A program made the position numbers and the translations under genes. From Streptomyces showdoensis (lineage in GTDB: Bacteria; Actinomycetota; Actinomycetes; Streptomycetales; Streptomycetaceae), in NCBI RefSeq assembly GCF_039535475.1, contig NZ_BAAAXG010000026.1:2232001-2296000 (forward strand): a stretch of DNA of 64,000 nt, read 5' to 3'. Below, one piece after another: positions 41,595 through 49,466 of this stretch (the first letter of the stretch is position 1; each line of letters opens with the position of its first letter). The notes beneath the pieces were generated by a model. It ran no database searches and was not told the DNA's origin. It worked only from the letters and a program-made list of their open reading frames with translations.

Positions 41595-43367
41595 TCACGC
41601 GGCCTCCTGGTCGTCAGGGAAGGCGTTGGGGGTGAAGATGAAGCACTTCGCGACCCGCCCGTCGAAACGCGTCGCGATGAGGTGTTGCGGTCGCTGCGTC
41701 TTCTTGAGTTCGAGGTACTCGGAGTCAATCCAGCCGCCCACGACGGCATCGAGGGAGTAACCGGCGTCGGTGAGGATGCCGCGCAGCCGTTCGGGCAGGA
41801 TGGCGACCTTCGTCTGGTCGCCGCTGCGCTTCACGGCGCCGAGCCAGCCGCGGGTCGGTTGCCGGTCCTCCGTCGACAGTCCGCCCCACAGCTCCCAGGC
41901 GTGGCCTGCGATGTACTCGCGGACAACATCCATGGCCATCTCGGGCCTGTTGTCGGTCGGGCTGTGCGCGGCGAACAGGCGGTGCCACTGCTCTTCTGGG
42001 AGCGGCTTGTAGGGCAGCAGCTTTGACTCGCAGGCCATGAGCTCGGCCAGGGCCAGCACAGCGACCATGGGGGCACGCCGACCGGTCATGTCGTTGTCGC
42101 CGCGGAACCTGTCGGCCAGCTGACGGTGCCGTTCCCGTAGCCTGTCCCTGCCTCCGGGCTTGTCGAGGAGGTCGCGCAGGTGGGCGACGAATTCGGGGCC
42201 GGCGTGCCCGAAGTTCTCGAGTACGCCCTCCCTGGCCTTCACCGCCGCGGGCCCGCCGTTGTTCCCGAAGGGTGGGAGGGTGGTGCCGAGGATGCGGGCT
42301 GCGGCGCCCTGGCTGGTGGTGAAGGAGAGGGCGGGCCGTTCACCGGAGGAGAGCAGGATCGTCTCCCACGGCAGCATGCTGCCGAAGGCTCCGCCTGATC
42401 GGGCTTTGCCGTGGTTCATCGGCAGCTGGTAGAGGACTTCGTCGATGAGTGACTCGTCGGTGACGGCCATGGTCTCGTCGAAGATGGTGACGATGCCGCG
42501 CACCAGGTTGAGCCGCTTCTCGATGGCGTACAGGGTGGTGCGCCAGTTGGACATGGCGTCGGACTGCTCGCTGGGGTTGGCCCATGCACTGAGCGCGCAC
42601 TGCAGTGCGGTGGTCTTGCCCTTTGTGGACCGAGACGAGATGTCGAGGGTGAACGAGTTGATCCGTAGCGGGTTGAGCAGCGAGGCGGCCAGGGAGGCCG
42701 CTACGGCAACCCGTGGAACGGGAAACGGCTCCAGGCCCTTCACTGCGTCCTGCCAGCCCCGGAGCGTCCCGGAACGGCCATGCGCCTTGGCCACCTCCCG
42801 CAGCTCGTCGTAGACGACGTCGACCTTTACCCCGTCCTCGGGTGAGGCGACGAACGATCCGTCGGGCTGCCAGCCAAGCCAGTGAGCGAGAGGTTCACTG
42901 GGGATCTTGTCGTAGTTGGCCGCCTCGAACTCGGCCAGCCATCGCTCAAGGAGCCTCGAGTCCCCTTCGACGGCCGGCAGCCCCGCCCCTCCCAGCCGTC
43001 GCACTAGCTCGCGGCCCCGCTTGGCGGTCTCGCGCGACACGATCCGAGACACGACTCGGGGCTTCTTGCCTTTGCTGCGGTCCGTCCAGGACAGCTCGAC
43101 GAACTGTTCGCCGTCGGGGTCCTCGAACGTGGCGGTCATGACCAGGGGCGCGAACGCGAATCGGACCCACGTGTCCTCGGTCTTGCTGACCGGCCGGCGG
43201 AGCGAGACTCCGCCTCGACTGACGCGATATCCGGTGGGGGTCTTCGTCTCGCCCGGGAGGCTCGCGAAGATCTTGTTGTACTCGAACCCGATGTCGGGTT
43301 GCTGGGGTGATGCCTGGTTGCCGTCGGGGGTGCTGGGCTTCACGGCTCGCAGGGGGGCCTCGCTCAT
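41595..43367 (-). CDS. DUF927-type P-loop helicase/replication protein
   Basis: A 590-residue protein of the DUF927 family, seen in phages, plasmids and integrative elements and related to primase-helicase C-terminal parts. The P-loop is SSRSTKGKTT at 244-253 and the Walker B VTIFDE at 293-298. The segments around them, ISSRSTKGKTTALQCALSAW and WETILLSSGERPALSF, are family hallmarks. The N-terminal 200 residues are a regulatory or substrate-binding region. It is the best candidate for the element's replication initiator or helicase, placed directly before the iteron cluster. ATG 43367 overlaps the previous stop (ATGA). Low-GC or alien codon use is not obvious. Confidence 0.87.
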   Translation of the reverse strand: MSEAPLRAVKPSTPDGNQASPQQPDIGFEYNKIFASLPGETKTPTGYRVSRGGVSLRRPVSKTEDTWVRFAFAPLVMTATFEDPDGEQFVELSWTDRSKGKKPRVVSRIVSRETAKRGRELVRRLGGAGLPAVEGDSRLLERWLAEFEAANYDKIPSEPLAHWLGWQPDGSFVASPEDGVKVDVVYDELREVAKAHGRSGTLRGWQDAVKGLEPFPVPRVAVAASLAASLLNPLRINSFTLDISSRSTKGKTTALQCALSAWANPSEQSDAMSNWRTTLYAIEKRLNLVRGIVTIFDETMAVTDESLIDEVLYQLPMNHGKARSGGAFGSMLPWETILLSSGERPALSFTTSQGAAARILGTTLPPFGNNGGPAAVKAREGVLENFGHAGPEFVAHLRDLLDKPGGRDRLRERHRQLADRFRGDNDMTGRRAPMVAVLALAELMACESKLLPYKPLPEEQWHRLFAAHSPTDNRPEMAMDVVREYIAGHAWELWGGLSTEDRQPTRGWLGAVKRSGDQTKVAILPERLRGILTDAGYSLDAVVGGWIDSEYLELKKTQRPQHLIATRFDGRVAKCFIFTPNAFPDDQEAA

Positions 43368-44008
43368 GCAGCGGCCTCCATGTACGTGCGGGGTCGGGGT
43401 CGGTTGTGGGGGAGGTCGATTTGGCGGCCGTCGAGGTTGTGGCGCCACGTGTCGGTGCCGGGGACTTTGATGGGGGGCCAGCCGTCGGTGGCGGTGACCT
43501 GGTGGGGCGGCTTGGGCTTGGCGAGTTCGTTGAGTTCGGCGATGGTGCGGCGGGCCCAGAGGGGTTCGCGGGCGGCGGTGGCGTCGCGGAACCACTGCAG
43601 GAGGGCTTCTTCGTCGCCGTATTTGCGCCACATTTCGGCGGCGTCGAGGGCGCCGGCGAGCCGCCGCGGGTCGTCGGGGTGGAGCTGTCTCCACTCCTTG
43701 CTGGCGTACTTGGGGAAGTCGGCGGCGAAGTACAGCGACCGGGCCTCGGCCCACAGCTGCACGGCGTCCTCGGCGGGGATGTGCTGCACGGTTTCGGCGA
43801 TGACGACCGGTGCGGGCGGCTCGTCGCCGCTGCAGGCCGGGTCGCAGTCGAGCGGGTCGCGGTGTCCGCAGTGCAGCGGCTCACATCGTCCGGCGGCTTC
43901 TCGGCGCCGCTGGAGCTGCGCTACGGTGGCAGCAGACGTCCCGCCCTCGGCGGAGTCTTCCTGAAACGCCCCGGTCACGACCCGGGGCGTTTCGCTTTTC
44001 GGGTTCAT
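43364..44008 (-). CDS. DUF2742-like hypothetical protein
   Basis: A 214-residue protein. An N-terminal Cys/His-rich part (CEPLHCGHRDPLDCDPAC near 42-59) may bind zinc. The centre (YASKEWRQLHPDDPRRLAGA, LDAAEMWRKY) resembles the W-x-x-L-x-x-x-D-P-R pattern of DUF2742 proteins of actinobacterial prophages. The C-terminus has a proline-rich tail. It is coupled to the excisionase-like gene upstream and to the DUF927 gene downstream by ATGA overlaps. Probably a replication-module protein; function unknown. Confidence 0.72.
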   Translation of the reverse strand: MNPKSETPRVVTGAFQEDSAEGGTSAATVAQLQRRREAAGRCEPLHCGHRDPLDCDPACSGDEPPAPVVIAETVQHIPAEDAVQLWAEARSLYFAADFPKYASKEWRQLHPDDPRRLAGALDAAEMWRKYGDEEALLQWFRDATAAREPLWARRTIAELNELAKPKPPHQVTATDGWPPIKVPGTDTWRHNLDGRQIDLPHNRPRPRTYMEAAA

Positions 44009-44232
44009 GCAGCCTTGCCTCCGGTCTGCACAGTCCGCTCGTCGAGCCACTGCTCGATGTCGCTGCGCCTGTAGAAGACACGTCCCGCGCGGCCCTCGGC
44101 CGTCTTGATGTAGGCCGGACCGTCGCCACGCCAGCGGCGCTCAGCGAGTGATCCCGTGGACCCAAAAATCGGGTACTCCGCACATACCTGCTTGGGGTTG
44201 AGCAGTTCCGATCGCATGTCGGATGTCTGCAC
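44005..44232 (-). CDS. Excisionase-like MerR/HTH DNA-binding protein
   Basis: A 75-residue winged-helix protein (ELLNPKQVCAEYPIFGSTGS, then RRWRGDGPAYIKTAEGRAGR and VFYRRSDIEQWLDER). The pattern is that of small excisionases and AlpA-like activators: helix, turn, helix, wing with Tyr-Arg-Arg before the last helix. It heads the leftward replication operon, divergent from the XRE-int genes. GTG 44232 has GGAGGG six bases upstream. It could direct integrase towards excision or activate the operon. Confidence 0.85.
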   Translation of the reverse strand: MQTSDMRSELLNPKQVCAEYPIFGSTGSLAERRWRGDGPAYIKTAEGRAGRVFYRRSDIEQWLDERTVQTGGKAA

Positions 44233-44258
44233 CGTATCCCTCCATCTCGTATCGGGTG

Positions 44259-44288
44259 TTGCAGGATGAACTCAGATGCACCTATGCT
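44259..44288 (+). promoter_or_regulatory. Promoter of the XRE-int operon with shared operator
   Basis: TTGCAG and TATGCT are separated by 18 bp, with CAGATGC at the same place as in the promoter at 31051. The 129-bp gap must also hold the leftward promoter. A copy of the iteron GTAACGCA lies at 44307-44314. Confidence 0.75.
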
Positions 44289-44360
44289 GCACCCATGAAG
44301 CCGAGAGTAACGCATACGCGCTGCAATGCAAGCCCACCTAGGGCGCTTAAGCTGCAGTGC

Positions 44361-44936
44361 ATGAGCGAGCAGCAGCGCGGCAAGCGCGCCATCGAGATCG
44401 GCCCCACGGGTAAGACGGTCAGCGAGAACTTGGCCCGCATGCGGCAGGTTCGAGGCCTGAGCACCAGGCAGCTGAGCGGGATCCTCGAGCGTGCCGGGCG
44501 CCCGATCTCCGCCTCCGGAATCACCCGAATGGAGAAGGGCGACCGCGTTGTCAGCGCCGATGAGCTCGTCGCCCTTGCCGCAGTGCTGAAGGTCAATCCG
44601 TCAGCACTCCTGCTCCCGCTCAAAGACGCCCCCGAGGAGACCGTCGAACTCAGCGGTGCTGGCGCAGTCTCTGCGGCCGACGCCTGGGCATGGGTCGACG
44701 GCGAGAGGCCGCTCGTCTTGGACGAGTCGCGCAGTTCTACCGACCTACTGGACTTCGATCTCTACTCCAGGCCGCCACGGAGGCGCCGTGATTCCAACTA
44801 CCTGATGCTCCGAGGTGAGCGCAGCAGGGAGGAACTGGCGCAGGCGCGGCAGAAGTACGAGCTGTTGGCTTCGGTGGGCGGAGCCAGCCTGGACCGGCTT
44901 CGGCAGCTTGACCCCGAAGCCTTCGAGGGGGACTGA
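44361..44936 (+). CDS. XRE-family repressor of the element
   Basis: A 191-residue protein. Residues 21-85 are a helix-turn-helix (VSENLARMRQVRGLSTRQLS, then RPISASGITRMEKGDRVVSA and ADELVALAAVLKVNPSALLL). The C-terminal half (SAADAWAWVDGERP and NYLMLRGERSREELAQARQK) may mediate dimerisation or sensing. As the divergent partner of the excisionase operon it occupies the place of the master repressor in satellites and temperate phages. ATG 44361 follows TAAGCT by seven bases, a leaderless arrangement; the promoter at 44259 is a second option. It is coupled to int by TGATG. Confidence 0.85.
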   Translation: MSEQQRGKRAIEIGPTGKTVSENLARMRQVRGLSTRQLSGILERAGRPISASGITRMEKGDRVVSADELVALAAVLKVNPSALLLPLKDAPEETVELSGAGAVSAADAWAWVDGERPLVLDESRSSTDLLDFDLYSRPPRRRRDSNYLMLRGERSREELAQARQKYELLASVGGASLDRLRQLDPEAFEGD

Positions 44937-46138
44937 TGGCGCGAGTCTGGATCGAAGATCGAGAGAACCACGCCGACTACCAGTCGGCCCTGGCCAAGTG
45001 GCAGGACGCCAAGCGGGCCGGTAGTAAGCGTCAGCCTCCGGGCCGCTGGCGGGTCCGCTGGTACGGCCCGGACGGCAAGGGCAAGGCGAAGACGTTCCAG
45101 AAGCTGCCTCAGGCCGAGGCCGAGGTGCACGCCATCACCGCCCGCCTCGACAAGGGCTCCTACCGCGACCCTCAGTCGGGCAAGGCGGCCGTGCGGCTGG
45201 TTGCTGAGGAGTGGCACGGGTCGCTGCGGAAGCAGGGCCGACGGACCAAGGACGACTACCGAGAACTCCTCGATCTGTACGTCATCCCCAAGTGGGGAGA
45301 GTGGCAGATCGCCGCCGTGCAGTGGGCCGAGGTCAATCAGTGGGTGACGGAGCTCTGCAGCACGCCCGGCAAGCGAGGGAAGCCCCTCGGGCCGGACCGC
45401 ATCAAGAAGACCTATTACGTGCTCAGCAGCGTCATGAAGCACGCGGTGAAGACGCACCGGATCGCCGTCAGCCCCTGCCACGAACACGACCTGCCGCGGA
45501 ACGACGACCAGGACGACCACGTCTACCTCACGCACGACCAGCTGGAGAAACTGGCCGAGTGCGCCGGCCGCTACCAAACGTTCATCCGGACCCTCGGCTA
45601 CACGGGCATCCGATGGGGCGAGGCCATCGCTATCAAGGTCGGTCGGACGCAGCTGGCGGAGCGCCGCATACGGATCCTGCAGGCCTACTCCGACATCGAC
45701 GGGCACCTCGAGCTGGGGCCGGTGAAGAACCACGAGAAGCGGTCCGTGCCGCTCCCCCGGTCGTTCGCCAACGAGCTCCTGCCGTTGGTCGCCGGGCGGC
45801 ACCGTGACGACCTGCTGTTCACAGCGCCCGAGGGTGGGCCCATGCGCTACCCGAACTTCCGGCGCCGGGACTGGGATAAGGCCGTCCAGGCGGCTGGCCT
45901 GGGGGATCTGAGCCTCACGCCCCACAAGCTACGGCACACGGCCGCGTCGCTGGCCATCGCCGCCGGCGCGGACGTCAAGGTCGTCCAGACGATGTTGGGC
46001 CACAAGTCCGCGGCCATGACCCTGGACGTGTACGGGCACCTGTGGCCGGACCGGCTCGACGAGGTCGCCGACGTCCTGGATGCGGGCCGATCGGCCGCTC
46101 TCGCGCGACTGAGAGCGCCAGTCGCCCCGCCTGGGTAG
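44936..46138 (+). CDS. int: Tyrosine integrase
   Basis: A 400-residue tyrosine recombinase. An N-terminal arm-type DNA-binding part is followed by a SAM-like core-binding domain (about 85-180). The catalytic domain has Arg226 (TGIRWGE), His330 and Arg333 (HKLRH), His356 (LGHKSAAMT) and the nucleophile Tyr366 (DVYGH), so all expected residues are present. It catalyses integration at the tRNA-Arg(CCT) anticodon region and excision with a directionality factor. It ends 91 bp from the right attachment site, the usual place. The start ATG overlaps the XRE stop. Confidence 0.96.
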   Translation: MARVWIEDRENHADYQSALAKWQDAKRAGSKRQPPGRWRVRWYGPDGKGKAKTFQKLPQAEAEVHAITARLDKGSYRDPQSGKAAVRLVAEEWHGSLRKQGRRTKDDYRELLDLYVIPKWGEWQIAAVQWAEVNQWVTELCSTPGKRGKPLGPDRIKKTYYVLSSVMKHAVKTHRIAVSPCHEHDLPRNDDQDDHVYLTHDQLEKLAECAGRYQTFIRTLGYTGIRWGEAIAIKVGRTQLAERRIRILQAYSDIDGHLELGPVKNHEKRSVPLPRSFANELLPLVAGRHRDDLLFTAPEGGPMRYPNFRRRDWDKAVQAAGLGDLSLTPHKLRHTAASLAIAAGADVKVVQTMLGHKSAAMTLDVYGHLWPDRLDEVADVLDAGRSAALARLRAPVAPPG

Positions 46139-46165
46139 CCAGAATCAGGTGTATGGAATGCGTAC

Positions 46166-46192
46166 AGCCCCCCGGGATAAACCCGGGGGGCT
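46166..46192. terminator. Bidirectional terminator between int and tRNA-Arg
   Basis: AGCCCCCCGGG (46166-46176) pairs with CCCGGGGGGCT (46182-46192) over ATAAA. It ends the int transcript and supplies a terminator to the leftward tRNA, replacing the one displaced to 29903. Confidence 0.8.
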
Positions 46193-46229
46193 GCTTCGCG
46201 ATCAGGCTCGTGACCTGCACGAACCTTCC

Positions 46230-46273
46230 TGTGCCCCCGGCAGGATTCGAACCTGCGACACCCGCTTTAGGAG
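46230..46273. repeat. Right attachment site (44-bp direct repeat)
   Basis: Identical over 44 bp to 29942-29985. It lies within the intact tRNA-Arg gene, from just past the 3' end through the anticodon loop. Confidence 0.95.
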
Positions 46274-46304
46274 AGCGGTGCTCTATCCCCTGAGCTACGA
46301 AGGC
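46232..46304 (-). tRNA. tRNA-Arg (anticodon CCT)
   Basis: The 73-base leftward gene folds fully. Acceptor GCCTTCG pairs with CGGGGGC with two G-T pairs; the D-arm reads AGCTCAGGGGATAGAGC. The anticodon stem is CCGCT/AGCGG around CTCCTAA (anticodon CCT), and the T-arm is GCAGGTTCGAATCCTGC. CCA is not encoded. The intact copy is next to int; only its 3' half is duplicated at the far end. Confidence 0.97.
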
Positions 46305-46369
46305 GGGGTTGCAACGCTCGACAGTGTAGCGGGTGGGCCCGTCGTGGCAGGGGGCCGAACCCCGGGCCG

Positions 46370-48274
46370 TCAGTACGTGAAGCGGTTCAGGTAGTCCGCG
46401 TTCGCGATGGGGGTGGCCGTCAGGTATTCGGGGGGGAGGTCGAAGGCGGCGGCCAGGGGGGTGAGGTGGGGGGCCAGGGTGGCCACGGTGTGGTTCGTCG
46501 TGGTGTGGAGGGCGTTCACCTGGGCCGGGGTGAGGTGGCCCGCCGCGAGGAGGTCGCCCGTGTGGGGGCGGAGCTCGTCGAGGAGGAAGAGGCGGGCCAG
46601 GGACTCCAGGAGGGGGCGGGTCGTCGTCGCGCGGGCCGTCGCCGTCAGGAAGGCGTCCGCGGCGGCCAGGCGGGCGTGGGCGGCGACCATCTCCAGGGCG
46701 GCGCCCGAGGTCTCGTTCCAGCGGCCGACCGGGTCGCCGGAGGGGCCCTCGCGCAGGGCGGAGCGGGCGCGGGTCTGCCAGATGCGCTCGACGCAGGCGT
46801 GCAGGTCGCGGAGGAAGGGGAGGTCCGTGAGCTCGCCCTCGGGGGCCCGCGCGGGGCCCGCCTCGTGGGCGAAGACGAGCTCGGAGGCCGCCTTCTGCCA
46901 GATGACCAGGTTGTCGCCCTCGGCCGTGATGCCGCCCTCGACGCTCAGCGGCAGGTCCGCGAGGCCGTTCTCGGGGAAGAGGCCCTGCGCGCCGCAGCGC
47001 TCGCGGCTCTCGATCGTGATGTCCCGGGCCTGCCAGGTGATCCAGCCCTTGGCCACCGCGACGATGCGCTCGGCCGCCTCGCGCTCGGCGCGGTCGGTGG
47101 GGTCGTGGGCCGCCCAGCGGTCGAGGACCGACCGGTGCAGGAAGGTCATCGCGTACGCCGTGGCCAGCGCGCGCAGCAGCCGGCCGTGGTGGCTGCGGTG
47201 GGCGGTGAGCGGGATGCGCTCGCCGGCCCGGGGGGCGGCCACCTCGCGGTGCTCGGAGTAGCGGACGGCGATGGCGAGCGAGGCGCGGGCCATGCCCAGC
47301 GTGCCGGCGCTCATGCAGAGCTTGCCCACGGTGACCCGGCCGACCGACCGCAGGAACCGCTTGCGCCGGTTGCCGAGGCTGCTGCCGAACCGCCCGTCCT
47401 TGTCGAAGCGGCCGTGCGCGGCCTCCAGCATCGCCTCGCGCGGCAGCCGTACCCGGTCGAAGGAGGTCAGGCAGTGGTCGACGGGGGTGCCGGTGCGGTC
47501 GGGCAGCCGGCGCACCCGTATGCCGGGCAGGTGGCCGTGCTCGTCGCTGAGCGGGGTGAGGAAGAGGAAGACGCCCTGGTCCTCGCCGTCCACCAGCAGC
47601 CGGGCGGCGACCAGGGCGGTCTTCGGGCCGCCGGTGAGGCTCGTGTTGGGCATGAACTTCTGCGCCCCGGGGTTCGGGGTGTGCAGCTCGAAGCCGCCGG
47701 TCTCGCGGTCGAGGACGGCGACCGTCTCCAGCGCGGCGACGTCGTTGCCGTGGGCGAGCTCGGTGCACAGGAAGGTTCCGGTGCGTTCCATCGCCGTGAA
47801 CGCGGTCAGGTCGCGCCGGTAGCCGTCGTGGTCGAGGAGGCTGCCGAGGAACAGGTTGTAGTGGACGCTGGCGAGCGTGCACAGGCCGCCGTCGACGAAG
47901 CCGGTCCACTCGTGGAGGGCGGCGAGCCGGTGGGCGTCGTAGGTGAGCACCTCGGCGGCCGTGCCGGCCACGGTGTCGTTGACCAGGCGGAGGCGTTCGT
48001 ACGAGAGGGCCGTGCGCTCCGCCGGGGTGAGGCCGGGGCGGTGGGCGAAGGCCTCTCCCGAGACCAGCCGGCGCCACTCGGCGTGGATCCGCTCGCGGTC
48101 GTCCGCGTCGAAGAGGAGGTGGGTCAGGTCGCGGGCCGTCGCCTCCGGGCCCGACGCGGCGCCGCCGTCGCCTCTCACGCCGCCGTCGTCGGCGCCGACG
48201 GCGTCCTCGGGAGCAGCGACGTCCTCAGGGGTTTCGACGCCGTCTCTGAGCGGCGTCTCCGCGTGCTGGAGCAT
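46370..48274 (-). CDS. Acyl-CoA oxidase-type enzyme (Aco-like, butenolide autoregulator locus)
   Basis: At 634 residues it fits the acyl-CoA oxidase branch of the acyl-CoA dehydrogenase superfamily. It has FLCTELAHGNDVAALETVAV, then MPNTSLTGGPKTALVAARLL (FAD/substrate region), LGMARASLAIAVRYSEHREV near the middle, and SVEGGITAEGDNLVIWQKAA near 470. The C-terminal 130 residues form the oxidase-type extra domain. The enzyme would introduce a 2,3 double bond in an acyl-CoA using FAD and O2. Together with the adjacent receptor and P450 it matches the aco role in avenolide synthesis. ATG 48274 has GGGGGAC upstream; an upstream frame to 48328 is less likely. It is divergent from the receptor across an ARE-bearing gap. 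Confidence 0.87.
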   Translation of the reverse strand: MLQHAETPLRDGVETPEDVAAPEDAVGADDGGVRGDGGAASGPEATARDLTHLLFDADDRERIHAEWRRLVSGEAFAHRPGLTPAERTALSYERLRLVNDTVAGTAAEVLTYDAHRLAALHEWTGFVDGGLCTLASVHYNLFLGSLLDHDGYRRDLTAFTAMERTGTFLCTELAHGNDVAALETVAVLDRETGGFELHTPNPGAQKFMPNTSLTGGPKTALVAARLLVDGEDQGVFLFLTPLSDEHGHLPGIRVRRLPDRTGTPVDHCLTSFDRVRLPREAMLEAAHGRFDKDGRFGSSLGNRRKRFLRSVGRVTVGKLCMSAGTLGMARASLAIAVRYSEHREVAAPRAGERIPLTAHRSHHGRLLRALATAYAMTFLHRSVLDRWAAHDPTDRAEREAAERIVAVAKGWITWQARDITIESRERCGAQGLFPENGLADLPLSVEGGITAEGDNLVIWQKAASELVFAHEAGPARAPEGELTDLPFLRDLHACVERIWQTRARSALREGPSGDPVGRWNETSGAALEMVAAHARLAAADAFLTATARATTTRPLLESLARLFLLDELRPHTGDLLAAGHLTPAQVNALHTTTNHTVATLAPHLTPLAAAFDLPPEYLTATPIANADYLNRFTY

Positions 48275-48333
48275 CGACTCGTCCCCCGAAGAGAGTGGAC
48301 CCGGTAGGGATGGTGGTGACCTGTCCAATAAAG

Positions 48334-48387
48334 ATACGGACCCACCGGTTTTGTTTCAATATCCTTGTCAAACCGGTTGGATGGTTT
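48334..48387. promoter_or_regulatory. Two ARE-like sites between aco-like and receptor genes
   Basis: The AT-rich gap holds two imperfect palindromes at 48334-48355 (ATACGGAC, then ACCGGTTTTG) and 48366-48387 (TCAAACCGGTTGGATGGTT). Both resemble the autoregulatory elements bound by butyrolactone/butenolide receptors. They would allow the receptor to repress itself and the oxidase gene. Confidence 0.65.
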
Positions 48388-48546
48388 TATTCTCGAAATG
48401 TGGACGTGTGAAGAATTCGGTCTCGCCCGGCCTCACCCTACTGCCGACGGGAGTTCGTGCGGACCGGTCGCCGACTCGTCACTCCATGTGAGCCGTTGGA
48501 ATACCAGCCTCTCGGTCTCTCCGGGCCGTGAGGTACGGAGGATGTA

Positions 48547-49230
48547 GTGGCACAACAAGAACGGGCCATCCGCACGCGCCAGAAGATCGTGCTCGCGGCG
48601 GCCGAACTGTTCGACGAGGTCGGCTACGAGGCGGCGACGATCTCCGAGGTCCTGAAGAAGTGCGGGGTGACCAAGGGCGCCCTCTACTTCCACTTCTCCT
48701 CCAAGGAGGAGCTCGCCCAGGAAGTGCTCGCCGGGCAGGTCGCCGCCCTCCCTCCCGTGCCCGAGCGTGAGCTCCTGCTCCAGCAGCTCACGGACGAGGC
48801 GCTGGTCCTCGCCCACCTGCTGCACGTCGGCGACCCCATGGTGCGCGGCAGCGTGCGCCTCACCGTGGACCAGGGCTCGCCCCACGACGGGCTCGACCGC
48901 CGGGTCCCCATGCAGGGGTGGATCGACCACAACATGGACGTGCTCAGCCGCGCCAAGGAAGCCGGCGAGCTGCTCCCGCACGTGGACATCCCCTCCGCGG
49001 CCGCCCTGTTCACCGGCAGTTTCACCGGGGTCCAGGTGCTGTCCAAGATCATGACCGGGCACGGGGACATCGTGGAGAAGGTGGCGGACCTCATGCGGAC
49101 CCTGCTGAGCGCCATCGCCGTCCCCGGCGTGCTCGTCCGCCTCGACTTCACGCCCTCCCGCGCGGAGCAGTCGTACGAGGAGGCCGCCCGGCTGCGCGAC
49201 GCCGCCGCCGTCGCGGTCGCCGGCGGCTGA
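48547..49230 (+). CDS. ScbR/AvaR-family autoregulator receptor (TetR superfamily)
   Basis: A 227-residue receptor. The N-terminus AQQERAIRTRQKIVLAAAEL, then VLKKCGVTKGALYFHFSSKE is the hallmark helix-turn-helix of gamma-butyrolactone/butenolide receptors. The ligand core has QGWIDHN near 120 (the conserved Trp) and LFTGSFTGVQVLSKIM. Receptors of this type bind ARE sites and leave DNA on autoregulator binding, switching on antibiotic genes. Start is GTG 48547 with GGAGG seven bases upstream. It is divergent from the oxidase and followed by the P450. Confidence 0.92.
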   Translation: MAQQERAIRTRQKIVLAAAELFDEVGYEAATISEVLKKCGVTKGALYFHFSSKEELAQEVLAGQVAALPPVPERELLLQQLTDEALVLAHLLHVGDPMVRGSVRLTVDQGSPHDGLDRRVPMQGWIDHNMDVLSRAKEAGELLPHVDIPSAAALFTGSFTGVQVLSKIMTGHGDIVEKVADLMRTLLSAIAVPGVLVRLDFTPSRAEQSYEEAARLRDAAAVAVAGG

Positions 49231-49340
49231 CGGACGCGGCGGCTGACCCGCACGGCGGCTGACGGACGGGACGGCTGACCCGCACGGCGGCTGACGGACG
49301 CGGCGGCTCACGGGCGGGGCGGCTCACGGACGCGGAAGCG
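49228..49340. repeat. GC-rich tandem repeat after the receptor gene
   Basis: Imperfect repeats of CGGCTGAC with GGACG or CCGCACGG spacers, starting at the receptor's stop codon. Non-coding; probably a replication-slippage product. Confidence 0.65.
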
Positions 49341-49466
49341 GCCGGGGGAAGCGGAAGCGGCGCCGGAAGGACTTCGGGCCGACGGGGAGGGGAAACGGTC
49401 CTTCTCCTCGGTCGCGTGTGCGGCGGGGCGCGGAACACCAGGACGAACCGAATGGAGCGCACACAC

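Larger units (their letters stand above)
29942..46273. mobile_element. Integrated element at tRNA-Arg(CCT), probable phage satellite
   Basis: A 16.3-kb segment lies between 44-bp direct repeats of the tRNA-Arg(CCT) 3' half. It carries a tyrosine integrase beside the intact tRNA, an XRE repressor, a divergent excisionase-like gene, a DUF927 helicase, iterons, a lone terminase small subunit, an HNH nuclease and many small genes coupled by ATGA/GTGA overlaps. No portal, capsid, tail, large terminase, lysis, FtsK/TraB or relaxase gene is visible. Size, gene order and the repressor/xis divergence resemble phage-inducible chromosomal islands. Alternatives are a decayed prophage or a degenerate integrative element. 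Genetic boundaries are firm; the satellite reading is inference. Confidence 0.9.

Noticed and set aside
29942..46273. Conjugative actinomycete integrative element (pSAM2-like)
   Set aside because: No FtsK/TraB-type transfer gene, Spd genes, RepSA or Pra-like regulator is visible, while a terminase small subunit is present.
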